From Cohnella luojiensis (GTDB taxonomy: Bacteria; Bacillota; Bacilli; Paenibacillales; Paenibacillaceae): a stretch of DNA of 64,000 nucleotides. Shown piece after piece: positions 55,879 through 63,578 of this stretch. The first letter of the stretch is position 1. Each line of letters starts with the position of its first letter. The stretch covers positions 62,001-126,000 of the forward strand of contig NZ_SOMN01000010.1 of NCBI RefSeq assembly GCF_004564235.1, in the 5' to 3' direction. Both the position numbers and the translations under genes were made by a program. The notes under the pieces are model-generated. The model was not told the origin of the DNA. It did no database searches and saw only the letters and a program-made list of their open reading frames with translations.

Positions 55879-56775
55879 CTATAACCGGCCGAAGCTCCGC
55901 AGCGTGCGCAATGCTTTAAGCGTCAGAATACCTTGCCACTCCACCCTCGCCTTTTCCCATGTCTCCTCAAATCGGCCCCAAGCCCAATTCGGAGACCACG
56001 CGCCATCTTCTCCTTGGCTTTCGATCAGGGAATCCAGATCGCCGGGGATCACCTCCGAATACCAGGGATAATACCGTGAAACGGGAGAATCCACGATTAA
56101 TAAAGGATAGCCGCCATAGCCTTGGCGATCTGCCGGGTTCTTAATGACGCAATTATTAACGAACTCGTCGAGCTTGCCGCCGATCGCCTTTCGTGAATCC
56201 TCGGGGAGGGTTTCAGCCCAGCGCAAGTAGCAAGCCATCTCGTGCATTTCATTCAAATCGCTAACTTCCCGCAATTGCTCGGTTACATAAGAATTAAGCG
56301 TGGCTGCTAATTCCGTGCATTCGACTGAAGGGATTTGGTTGAAATAACCGACGATCTCCGCGTTCGGATTTCCCCAATGATCGAGGAATGCTCCATATTC
56401 CCACCAAATCGCCCTTGGGAATTGCTCTGCTTCTTGAGGAATGATGTCCCAACCGTGACGGCTCTCGTCATAAGTACTCAGGAAGTAGCGCATGGCTCCT
56501 TCAATCATTTCTTCATTCCGTTCCGTGATTTTCAACAAAGTTTGCATCGCCGTCGTCGTAGCCAAGGCAGAAGAGGCAGCGCACCGAATGTCGGGCTCCA
56601 ACGCGTTCCCGAAGCCCCCGTCTTCGTTTCTGAATGTCGCCAATTCCTTGTATACCTCTTCCGCATCCCCCTGTTCGAACTCGTGCAGGAACAATGCCGC
56701 CTCCAGTTTCCTGCCTCTTGTTAACAGAAACCGCCTAGCATTCTCATAAGCGTCTTTACTTAATAAAAGGGTCAT
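55879..56775 (-). CDS. Hypothetical protein with squalene-cyclase/prenyltransferase-like toroid repeats
   Basis: 298 residues. Repeats typical of the alpha/alpha toroid are visible: RNEDGGFGNALEPDIR (around 48-63) and ESQGEDGAWSPNWAWGR near 262-280, each with the QxxxGxW/F-like turn. There is no DxDD or DxDDTA acid motif, so terpene cyclase activity is not supported. No signal peptide or membrane segment. Function unknown; likely a small-molecule or protein-binding toroid. Separate from the thiL operon by a hairpin. Confidence 0.75.
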   Translation of the reverse strand: MTLLLSKDAYENARRFLLTRGRKLEAALFLHEFEQGDAEEVYKELATFRNEDGGFGNALEPDIRCAASSALATTTAMQTLLKITERNEEMIEGAMRYFLSTYDESRHGWDIIPQEAEQFPRAIWWEYGAFLDHWGNPNAEIVGYFNQIPSVECTELAATLNSYVTEQLREVSDLNEMHEMACYLRWAETLPEDSRKAIGGKLDEFVNNCVIKNPADRQGYGGYPLLIVDSPVSRYYPWYSEVIPGDLDSLIESQGEDGAWSPNWAWGRFEETWEKARVEWQGILTLKALRTLRSFGRL

Positions 56776-56813
56776 GAGTTTCTCCTCTCGCGACAGCGAT
56801 TTTCCGTATTTTC

Positions 56814-57293
56814 CTAAGCGATGGCAATGTGCAAATCAATCTCGTTATCGGGGCTATCCGGTATAAACCTTTCGTCCATAATCTCGAAATCGTATCCAAC
56901 GGGATGTGTTCCGAGTTGACCTACGTACGTGCCGTATAAAAAATCGTAGGTGCGGCCCAACTCGCTCTCCAACCCTTTGTGCGTGCATTTGACGTAACGG
57001 TTCGCGGGAACGACGTGATGGATCATATCCGTCGGAGCGATGGAGGAACCGATCACTTTATAGCCAATAATCTGCGTGAACCTATCCACGTTCGGATTGA
57101 AGTTCTCTTTCATCGGATAAATTTGAACGAGATAGATGGCATCTCCGACGCGCCCCATGACTTCATCTGCGCGCGATTTCAAGCTTGCCGCAGCCTTGCT
57201 CCCGAGCTCTTCTTCAACGATCTCCTTCAAATTCGCCGTAAAAGTCACGCCCACAACCCCGAACTCCTCCAATTGCACAACCGATGGCTCCAT
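56814..57293 (-). CDS. GyrI-like/AraC effector-binding domain protein
   Basis: 159 residues. The order VVQLEEFGVVGVTFTANLKE, ending in MDERFIPDSPDNEIDLHIAI, fits a stand-alone GyrI-like small-molecule binding domain (AraC_E_bind, SOUL-like fold), with VVPANRYVKCTHKG as the central strand that carries it. These bind drugs or metabolites or act as regulatory modules. No DNA-binding part. Single gene with its own site GGAGG upstream. Confidence 0.75.
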   Translation of the reverse strand: MEPSVVQLEEFGVVGVTFTANLKEIVEEELGSKAAASLKSRADEVMGRVGDAIYLVQIYPMKENFNPNVDRFTQIIGYKVIGSSIAPTDMIHHVVPANRYVKCTHKGLESELGRTYDFLYGTYVGQLGTHPVGYDFEIMDERFIPDSPDNEIDLHIAIA

Positions 57294-57558
57294 CGCTATT
57301 CCTCCTGATTTGACCGATATGCGAATATATATTCGCCTTTTTACTGGAAATACCTTCTTAACGAGAAAGAAAAGTGCCCATTATTGCACGGTATAATAGG
57401 ATGAGAATTTTGTAATATGTTCGGCAAAAGCCTGTTGTAACAGCGAAAATCAACTCAACTTTTCATAATTGTTAGATTTTATGAAATGAATTCACTAGGA
57501 ATCCCTGATAGACTTTGAGATATTCCAAGCCTAAGGCCAACAAAGGGAGGACACATTA

Positions 57559-58344
57559 ATGAACAAGTTCAACAACAAAGGTCTTAAAAAGACTCTCATA
57601 TTAGGTACGCTAGCCCTCGCGATCTCCATTCCTACGGGAGTTGGCGCGGCATCGGCGGCAAGCAATAACGCGCCAGTTAACGGCAGCACGGTAACGATTA
57701 CGCAGTTGACTAGCCGTCTAGGAATTGATCTGAACGCTTTGCTTCAGCAAATCATGCAAGGCAAATATCCGGTCGTATCCAATCCGTCCACAGGCACTGG
57801 CAACACAGGTAACGGCGGCCAAGTTACGCAACCGAGCAAGCCAGTTCAACCTTCCAAACCGCCCGTTCAACCTTCTAAACCGGTGCAACCTTCGAAACCA
57901 TCTCAACCGAGCACCGGCACCGGAAATACAGGTAACGCCGGTACAGGAACAGGTACGGGTACTGAAGCTCCCGCATCTTCGTTCGCTAACCAAGTCGTTA
58001 CGCTTGTGAACCAAGAACGCGCGAAAGCCGGTTTAAGCGCATTAAAATCATCGAATGCCACGTTAACGAAAATGGCTTTGGATAAAGCGAAAGACATGTA
58101 CAACAACGGGTATTTCGACCATAACTCGCCGACATACGGTTCGCCGTTCGACATGATGAAGAAATACGGAATCAGCTACCGTTATGCGGGCGAGAACATC
58201 GCCAAAGGACAACGTACGCCGCAAGAAGTAATGACTGCATGGATGAACAGCTCCGGCCATCGCGCCAACATCCTTAGCGCCAACTTCACGACCATTGGCG
58301 TTGCATACTACAACGGCGTGTGGGTACAAGAATTCATCGCGTAA
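57559..58344 (+). CDS. Secreted CAP-domain protein (YkwD/SCP-like)
   Basis: 261 residues. Sec signal (KKTLILGTLALAISIPTGVGA, cleavage near AASA). Residues 70-130 are a Pro/Ser/Thr linker with QPSKP repeats and GTGNTGN blocks, typical of wall-spanning spacers. The CAP domain (about 140-261) has FANQVVTLVNQERAKAGLSA, FDHNSPTYGSPFDMM, YRYAGENIAKGQRTPQEVM, AWMNSSGHRANILSANFT and YYNGVWVQEF, the CAP signatures with His and Glu. Related to YkwD; function likely in cell wall or matrix. Ends at a terminator, then a 51-bp array. Confidence 0.92.
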   Translation: MNKFNNKGLKKTLILGTLALAISIPTGVGAASAASNNAPVNGSTVTITQLTSRLGIDLNALLQQIMQGKYPVVSNPSTGTGNTGNGGQVTQPSKPVQPSKPPVQPSKPVQPSKPSQPSTGTGNTGNAGTGTGTGTEAPASSFANQVVTLVNQERAKAGLSALKSSNATLTKMALDKAKDMYNNGYFDHNSPTYGSPFDMMKKYGISYRYAGENIAKGQRTPQEVMTAWMNSSGHRANILSANFTTIGVAYYNGVWVQEFIA

Positions 58345-58362
58345 GATAAAGTTCAAGGTAGG

Positions 58363-58387
58363 GGCGGCTAAGCCGCCTCTTTTCTTT
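58363..58387 (+). terminator. Terminator of the CAP-domain gene
   Basis: GGCGGC-TAA-GCCGCC followed by TCTTTTCTTT. Confidence 0.85.
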
Positions 58388-58390
58388 GCT

Positions 58391-58618
58391 TAGACCGCTC
58401 TCAGCGGCTTAGAGCTCCCAGCTACCCGGATTTCCGGCGTTTAGACCGCTCTCAGCGGCTTAGAGCTCCCAGCTACCCGGATTTCCGCCATTTAGACCGC
58501 TCTCAGCGGCTTAGAGCTCCAACTACCCGGATTTCCGGCGTTTAGACCGCTCGCAGCGGCTTAGAGCTCCCAATTACCCGGATTTCCGCCATTTAGACCG
58601 CTCTCAGCGGCTTAGAGC
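58391..58618. repeat. 51-bp tandem repeat array B (about 4.5 copies)
   Basis: Copies begin at 58391, 58442, 58493, 58543 and 58594 (steps 51, 51, 50, 51). The core is TAGACCGCTCTCAGCGGCTT then AGAGCTCCCAGCTACCCGGA and TTTCCG. Inside each is a CCGCT-CTC-AGCGG hairpin. Copies alternate between an ending GGCGT and an ending GCCAT, so the super-period is about 102. Sequence differs wholly from array A, but step and alternation are the same. Confidence 0.92.
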
Positions 58619-58651
58619 AATTGTGATTACATTATAACGAACGTTCCAGTT

Positions 58652-58703
58652 AAAAAGGCATCGGGAAACGCGCTTTCGCGCGTCTCTCGATGCCTTTATT
58701 TTT
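58652..58703. terminator. Terminator between array B and the FAD protein gene
   Basis: AAAGGCATCG with CGATGCCTTT, and ACGCG/CGCGT inside, with A-run before and TTTATTTTT after, so active in both directions. It follows the stop of the minus-strand FAD gene. Confidence 0.85.
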
Positions 58704-58705
58704 AC

Positions 58706-59269
58706 CTAACTCTTCAGCACGTCATGGTCCACGTAACGCTCGCCATTGATTTCGCTAATGACGTTAATGGCTACCTTAGCGCCGTCGCCAGCGGTGATGA
58801 TGGTGTGCATGCTAACTCCCGCAGCCGTGCCGGCTGCCCAAATGTTATCCAAGCTCGTCTTGCCTTCAGGAGTACATTCCACGATCGTTTTGATCCGCGG
58901 CTCCGTCCCGGGCTTCGTACGAACGCCGCTTGCTTCCGCAACTTCCACGAACAGACCCGTCGCAAGAATGACGTGTCCCGCCTCGTAGGTTTCCCCGTCG
59001 GTTTCGATCGTTATGAATCCGTCTCCCGCCGTTAAACGCGTTGCCTTTGCCGTCACGAATTCCGCTCCGAACTTCGCCGCTTGTCCCTTGCCGATGGCCA
59101 CGAGGTCCGGACCGGTAATTTCATTTACCCCGTAGTGGTTTTTAACCCATGCTCGTTTTGTTACGCTTTGGTCGCTATCGATTACAAGGGTCGATTTGCC
59201 TGCCTTAGCGGTGAAGAGGGCTGCGCTCGCTCCTGCAGGACCTCCGCCGATGATGGCGACATCATACAT
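58706..59269 (-). CDS. Minimal FAD-binding protein (thioredoxin reductase-like, without CxxC or NADPH domain)
   Basis: 187 residues from ATG at 59269 (AAGGAG upstream). FAD motif YDVAIIGGGPAGASAAL at the start, ATG motif HVILATGLF, and the second FAD motif TSLDNIWAAGTAAGVSMH near 147. Compared with thioredoxin reductase (about 310 residues) the whole central NADPH domain and the CxxC are missing. Only one Cys (VEC). So it is a single-domain flavoprotein that must use another partner for electrons, or a flavin sensor. Function unknown. Confidence 0.85.
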   Translation of the reverse strand: MYDVAIIGGGPAGASAALFTAKAGKSTLVIDSDQSVTKRAWVKNHYGVNEITGPDLVAIGKGQAAKFGAEFVTAKATRLTAGDGFITIETDGETYEAGHVILATGLFVEVAEASGVRTKPGTEPRIKTIVECTPEGKTSLDNIWAAGTAAGVSMHTIITAGDGAKVAINVISEINGERYVDHDVLKS

Positions 59270-59373
59270 GACGATCACTCCTTCGCGGGAATATAGGGAA
59301 ACTTACCCTATTGTACCATGCGTTCAACCTACTTTCATTAAGTAAGCACGCATCGCGTGATCGTCAGCGACTC

Positions 59374-59556
59374 CTAATGCTCCTTCAACCGTTCCACTTT
59401 GACCGTTTGGACGTCGGTTGGACTCTTCCCGACCTGGACGGTTGCCACTCCGTTCGAGACATCCACTTTCTCGATCCATACCGATTGTCCATCATCCAAC
59501 CGAACCGCGATATGGTCGGATGATTCGTAAATTTCCTTGGCTCTTTGCGCGTTCAT
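59374..59556 (-). CDS. sspH: Small acid-soluble spore protein, H type
   Basis: 60 residues, MNAQRAKEIYESSDHIAVRL and then DGQSVWIEKVDV, with QTVKVERL near the end, matching the SspH family. Made in the forespore and linked to spore properties. It confirms a spore former. Its ATG overlaps the stop of a 58-codon gene upstream (ATGA), so the two are coupled. No clear sigma-G promoter was identified by eye. Confidence 0.88.
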   Translation of the reverse strand: MNAQRAKEIYESSDHIAVRLDDGQSVWIEKVDVSNGVATVQVGKSPTDVQTVKVERLKEH

Positions 59557-59729
59557 GGTGTGTCCGCCTCCATAGTATCAGTCGTCGTCTCCGAGATCAA
59601 TCCGTTTTGAATGGTCACCTGACCTCCGCCCAAGCCTTCATTGATCATGCGGTCAATATCCATGTCGTAGACTTCTTTGCCTTCATGGATCGAATCCTGG
59701 ATGGGTTGCAAGTTGTCGTCTGAATCCAT
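59553..59729 (-). CDS. Small acidic protein coupled to sspH
   Basis: 58 residues, not large enough for usual gene callers: starts MDSDDNLQPIQDSIHEGKEV, then YDMDIDRMINEGLGGGQVTI, and ends MEADTP. AAGGGAG sits ten bases before ATG at 59729, and its stop overlaps the sspH start as ATGA. Acidic, no Cys, no signal. I do not recognise a family. Position in one unit with sspH suggests forespore expression (inference). Confidence 0.75.
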   Translation of the reverse strand: MDSDDNLQPIQDSIHEGKEVYDMDIDRMINEGLGGGQVTIQNGLISETTTDTMEADTP

Positions 59730-59846
59730 AGCTGCGAGCTCCCTTCTTGCATTGGCTTATCGTCCTTTCCAATATTCCCTGAGCGGTTGATTTACATGCG
59801 GAGTGGGAATCTTAAGCGATAGTAAAAAGCAAAGGAGCTTACGTCC

Positions 59847-60713
59847 ATGCATACGGTCTGGAAAGGCGCCATCAGCTTCGGATTGGTACATGTTCCCGTC
59901 AAGATGTTCACCGCCACGGAAGACAAAGACGTCCACTTGCGAATGATTCACAAGGAATGCGGAACTCCGATCTCCAACGTCCGCACCTGCCCGCACTGCG
60001 AAAAAGAGGTTCAATGGGAAGAAATATCAAGGGGGTATGAACATGAAAAAGGGCGTTTCGTTCTCTTCGAGCCGGAAGAGATTGATGCAATTAAGCCGGA
60101 AAATACGCGCACGATTCAAATCCTGGACTTCGTAGACCTGACGGAAATCGATCCGCTTTATTATCAGAAGGCCTATTACCTTTCACCGGATCAAGCCGGC
60201 TCTGGAGCTTACAATTTATTGCTCGAAGCCATGCGGCAATCCGGCAAGATCGGCATCGCCAAGATTGCGATCCGCAGCAAGAGCAGCCTGGCCGCAATTC
60301 GCGCCGTGGACAATTGCATCTGCATGGAAACGATGCATTATCCCGATGAAATCCGCTCCCTGCAGTTAGTGCCGAATCTGCCGGAGCAGACGACCGTAAA
60401 TGATAAGGAGTTGACGATGGCAAAGATGCTGATCGAGCAGCTCTCAACCCCGTTCGATCCGACCAAATACACGGATGATTATCGAATCGCCTTGCAGGAA
60501 GCCATTCAACGCAAAATCTCCGGCGAAGGCACGGATATCGTCACGGCTCCCGCGGCCGAAAGGACGAACGTCATCGATCTTATGGCCGCTCTGCAAGCGA
60601 GCCTGGAAGCGGTCAAGCCCGCGGCGCCGGCAGCTGCGGATGCCGGCGGAGACAGAGGCAAAGCCAAAACTCGCAGCACCCGGGGACGAAAGAAGGAAGA
60701 GGCCGTACCTTGA
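59847..60713 (+). CDS. ku: Non-homologous end joining protein Ku
   Basis: 288 residues. Binds double-strand DNA ends and recruits the ligase. Landmarks: MHTVWKGAISFGLVHVPVKM, then LRMIHKECGTPISNVRTCPHCEK with CPHC near the middle, GYEHEKGRFVLFEPEEIDAI and the Ku core. The C-terminal tail (about 245-288) is Ala- and Lys/Arg-rich (KAKTRSTRGRKKEE). In spore formers Ku is often made in the forespore. Own terminator at 60741. Confidence 0.97.
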   Translation: MHTVWKGAISFGLVHVPVKMFTATEDKDVHLRMIHKECGTPISNVRTCPHCEKEVQWEEISRGYEHEKGRFVLFEPEEIDAIKPENTRTIQILDFVDLTEIDPLYYQKAYYLSPDQAGSGAYNLLLEAMRQSGKIGIAKIAIRSKSSLAAIRAVDNCICMETMHYPDEIRSLQLVPNLPEQTTVNDKELTMAKMLIEQLSTPFDPTKYTDDYRIALQEAIQRKISGEGTDIVTAPAAERTNVIDLMAALQASLEAVKPAAPAAADAGGDRGKAKTRSTRGRKKEEAVP

Positions 60714-60740
60714 ACGATTGTATATCTGTTTTGGCAGTCT

Positions 60741-60772
60741 TGACGTTATCCCCTATGGATAACGTCATTTTT
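60741..60772 (+). terminator. Terminator of ku
   Basis: TGACGTTATCC pairs with GGATAACGTCA, followed by TTTTT. It separates ku from the ligase gene. Confidence 0.88.
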
Positions 60773-60847
60773 GTCGAGAAAATGTTATCTAACCAAATAG
60801 GGAATAATGCTATTTAAGATTTTTATTTAGAAAGGCGGCAGTATCAA

Positions 60848-61798
60848 GTGGAACTTACACCAGTTGTCCCGTTCGAGCCGATAAGAACAGAAAGAATGCC
60901 TAAGGTTGGTAATTGGGTCGCACAGGTCAAATGGGATGGCGTGAGAATGCTCTCTTATTTTAACGGAACAAAAGTACAATTAATAAACCGACGGCTTAAC
61001 AATCGTTCATTGCAATATCCTGAGTTTTTATCGGCTCAAGAATATTGTTCTGCTAAGTCCTTCATTTTAGACGGTGAGTTTATTGCATTCGATGAAAAAA
61101 AACCATCCTTTCACGAGATCATGAGAAGGGATAGCCTTCGCAAAAAGCAAAGCGTAGAGGCTTCAGTATCGAGCATTCCCGTTACCTACATGATTTTCGA
61201 TGTGCTATTTTTTAATGGAAATTGGGTTGTATCTAAATCGTTAAGCGAAAGGCAAAAGGTTTTAAACGACATCATCAAGCCATCGAATAAGGCTCAGTTA
61301 GTCGAAAACTTTGAAGATGCAGATAGGTTGTTCCAACTTATGAAATCTCACAGCATGGAGGGAATTGTTATAAAGAATTTAGAAAGCAGCTATCTTATCA
61401 ACGGAAAAGATGCTCGATGGCAAAAAAGAAAATTATTTTACGATCTCTTTGCCGTAATAGGCGGTATAACCTACAGAGATGGAATTATTAATTCACTTTT
61501 GTTGGGGATTTACTCAAATCATTCGCTCATTTATATCGGTCATTCAGGAACAGGTAAATTGACTCATGCTGACTGGATTAAGCTGACTCGTGATATGGAA
61601 CCTTTAATTATTTCATCCTGTCCTTTCGAAAATAAACCCAGTCGTTTCAAGGATACAGTATGGGTAAAACCGAGGGTAGTAGTTAAGGTTCAATTTATGG
61701 AATGGACTGCTTCGAAAACGATGAGGCATTCAAGCATTCAAAGTATAAATGAAAACTTGCCGGTTAGTGAATGTAACTTCGAGCAAAATCAGTTATAA
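60848..61798 (+). CDS. ATP-dependent DNA ligase (LigD ligase-domain type)
   Basis: 316 residues, start GTG at 60848 (AAAGGCGG upstream). The adenylation Lys is in VKWDGVRML (KxDG). Further nucleotidyltransferase motifs: NRRLNNRSLQYPEF, FILDGEFIAFDEKKP, MEGIVIKNLESSYL and WQKRKLFYD, and an OB-fold C-terminus ending in KPRVVVKVQFMEWT. No polymerase or nuclease domain, unlike full LigD. Works with Ku in end joining. The gene is clearly more AT-rich than ku, hinting at a separate origin. Confidence 0.92.
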   Translation: MELTPVVPFEPIRTERMPKVGNWVAQVKWDGVRMLSYFNGTKVQLINRRLNNRSLQYPEFLSAQEYCSAKSFILDGEFIAFDEKKPSFHEIMRRDSLRKKQSVEASVSSIPVTYMIFDVLFFNGNWVVSKSLSERQKVLNDIIKPSNKAQLVENFEDADRLFQLMKSHSMEGIVIKNLESSYLINGKDARWQKRKLFYDLFAVIGGITYRDGIINSLLLGIYSNHSLIYIGHSGTGKLTHADWIKLTRDMEPLIISSCPFENKPSRFKDTVWVKPRVVVKVQFMEWTASKTMRHSSIQSINENLPVSECNFEQNQL

Positions 61799-61883
61799 CT
61801 TTGACATAGAAAAGTTGGAGCCAAGGAATATGGTGAAAATTACTACAGAAAAGTGGTTACCCAGTAAAAACAACTTGGTTCGT

Positions 61884-62270
61884 CTATTGACAGTTTCGTT
61901 CAAATGATCGGACAAATAAAATTCCAGAGAGAACAGTAAGCATTATACGAATTTGTGGTTCCACTAATATCTCAATAAAATATGAACCTACTCCAAACCA
62001 CAGTGTATAGTAATGTATTGGAATAAAACATAAGATTATTAAAATGATAGTAGGAATAATAAGATAGTTAATTCTTATATTTTTCAAAATAATGAGAAAT
62101 GATCTCCATTCAATTAAGATTCCAAAGATGAACCCCAAAAAACTCAATTTAATGGACTCCATCCAGTAATTACTTTCCATAAATCTATTATTAGTTATCG
62201 ACTCTTTAAATAATATTAGAAGAAAAATCATCCCTAATACGATAGATATCTTATACAAATATTTTTTCAC
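61884..62270 (-). CDS. Small membrane protein, unknown
   Basis: 128 residues from GTG at 62270 (GGGAGGTG upstream). Four hydrophobic segments are expected: ISIVLGMIFLLILF, IKLSFLGFIFGILI, LIIPTIILIILCFIPI, and LTVLSGILFV. AT-rich like the neighbouring ligase gene. No family recognised. Both flanks are short intergenic regions with nothing clear apart from a weak hairpin near 62451. Confidence 0.6.
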   Translation of the reverse strand: MKKYLYKISIVLGMIFLLILFKESITNNRFMESNYWMESIKLSFLGFIFGILIEWRSFLIILKNIRINYLIIPTIILIILCFIPIHYYTLWFGVGSYFIEILVEPQIRIMLTVLSGILFVRSFERNCQ

Positions 62271-62534
62271 TTTACACCTCCCTCTAAGTTTTATTCGTAT
62301 TCGTAACTTACCGGGAAAAAGAACGTACTGGGATGTCAAAACTCAACTATCATGAATCCATTAAGCGTAAGCGTCAAATAATCCACACCTTGTTGTCGGT
62401 GGTTAAGAACTTATATACTTAAGCGCGCGCCGGTTGCGCCCACGGTTCAAACGCCTGGGCGTTTTTGACCTTTTGAATGAACTGTTTAATTATTGTTAAA
62501 ACTAATTTTATGACCTAATAAGGAGAGAAGCAAG

Positions 62535-63224
62535 ATGAGAAAAATTCTCCTCAGCCACATTTTTCTGTTAATGATCGCCTTAGTCCCGTTACATCAGTCT
62601 TCTCTAGCTAAGCCTTCGTCAAATTCACCCTCAGTACTTAAGCAATTAGAGAAAGAAAGTCACGGTACTTTGGAAGTTACCTGGAGCAAGGAAACAAACA
62701 CGCCGTCTATGCTTAAGGGCAGGTTGACGGCCCCTTCAAGACATTCACCCGAGTGGATCGCCTATGAATTTGTTAATAAAAAGAGAAAGCTGTTCGGCCT
62801 CCAAAACCCGCGTCGTGACTTGAAGGTAGTGGAGGTTGATCGTCTTCATGAAAAGACCGTAGTACGCTTTCAGCGTTTGCTATTTCGAACACCGGTATGG
62901 GAAGATTGCATCCTGGTTGAAATAAACAATCATGACGGGGTAATCGAGCGCATTGAGGCCACCGTTCATCCCAACTTAGAGAAACGTCTATTTAACCGAC
63001 CTATGCACCCCGCTATTTCAAGCAAAAAGGCTATAGATACGGCAATGTCGTCAATTAAAGGGGAATTCGTTAAGGAGTCGTCGGTGGAAAGCTATTACTT
63101 AGCCACGCGTCCAGGAACGCCTTTAATATACGTCGTAAAGCTTCAACATCTCTCCCCGGCAAAAATGACGACCGTTATGATCCACTCCGTCACCGGACGG
63201 ATAATAGAGCAAAAGAACCCTTAG
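62535..63224 (+). CDS. Secreted thermolysin-propeptide-like (FTP/PepSY) protein without protease domain
   Basis: 229 residues. Signal peptide (about 1-25). The middle (about 45-145) follows the pattern of the FTP domain in the propeptide of M4 metalloproteases: AYEFVNKKRKLFGLQNPRRD, VVEVDRLHEKTVVRFQRLLF, TPVWEDCILVEIN. The C-terminal (about 155-229) looks like PepSY: ISSKKAIDTAMSSIKGEF, ATRPGTPLIYVVKL, and TGRIIEQKNP. In M4 enzymes the catalytic domain with HExxH follows, but here it is absent. It may be a free inhibitor or chaperone of an extracellular protease. Confidence 0.75.
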   Translation: MRKILLSHIFLLMIALVPLHQSSLAKPSSNSPSVLKQLEKESHGTLEVTWSKETNTPSMLKGRLTAPSRHSPEWIAYEFVNKKRKLFGLQNPRRDLKVVEVDRLHEKTVVRFQRLLFRTPVWEDCILVEINNHDGVIERIEATVHPNLEKRLFNRPMHPAISSKKAIDTAMSSIKGEFVKESSVESYYLATRPGTPLIYVVKLQHLSPAKMTTVMIHSVTGRIIEQKNP

Positions 63225-63266
63225 CGAAGGAGCCTTGCAGGCTTAGTTCGCTAAGGGTCTTTTCTT
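63218..63266 (+). terminator. Terminator of the FTP/PepSY gene
   Basis: CCCTTAGCGAA (63218-63228) pairs perfectly with TTCGCTAAGGG (63247-63257), followed by TCTTTTCTT. The stop codon of the gene lies within the first arm. Confidence 0.9.
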
Positions 63267-63278
63267 GTCAAAGCAATA

Positions 63279-63557
63279 CTAATTCCATTCGACCTTCTCC
63301 AAGAGTCGGTGTTTTAGAAGTTCCAGTACAAAATCAACATAGTAATCTTGACGCGCGATAACTCGGTAGTGATGATTTTCATATTCGTAGAATAAAACAT
63401 CGGTAAGCACGCTGTTTTCCTCGAACTTCTTCTGGATCTCTTTCATTCCAGCCCATTTATTCTCTGCTAAAATCCGGATGTCGAACTCTACATCCGTCTC
63501 ATTAGGAGTTTCGATTATTTGAATAACGGCTTCATTGAATTGATACGTAAGTCGCAT
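63279..63557 (-). CDS. Hypothetical protein
   Basis: 92 residues, start ATG at 63557 with GGAGG nearby (GGAGGAGGCGAAGG). Mixed alpha/beta composition, with repeated aromatic charges (FYEYENHHYRVIARQDYYVD), no signal and no Cys. I do not recognise a family. It follows the transporter gene by 21 bases on the same strand, so they may be cotranscribed. Confidence 0.6.
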   Translation of the reverse strand: MRLTYQFNEAVIQIIETPNETDVEFDIRILAENKWAGMKEIQKKFEENSVLTDVLFYEYENHHYRVIARQDYYVDFVLELLKHRLLEKVEWN

Positions 63558-63578
63558 TTCCCTTCGCCTCCTCCAAGG

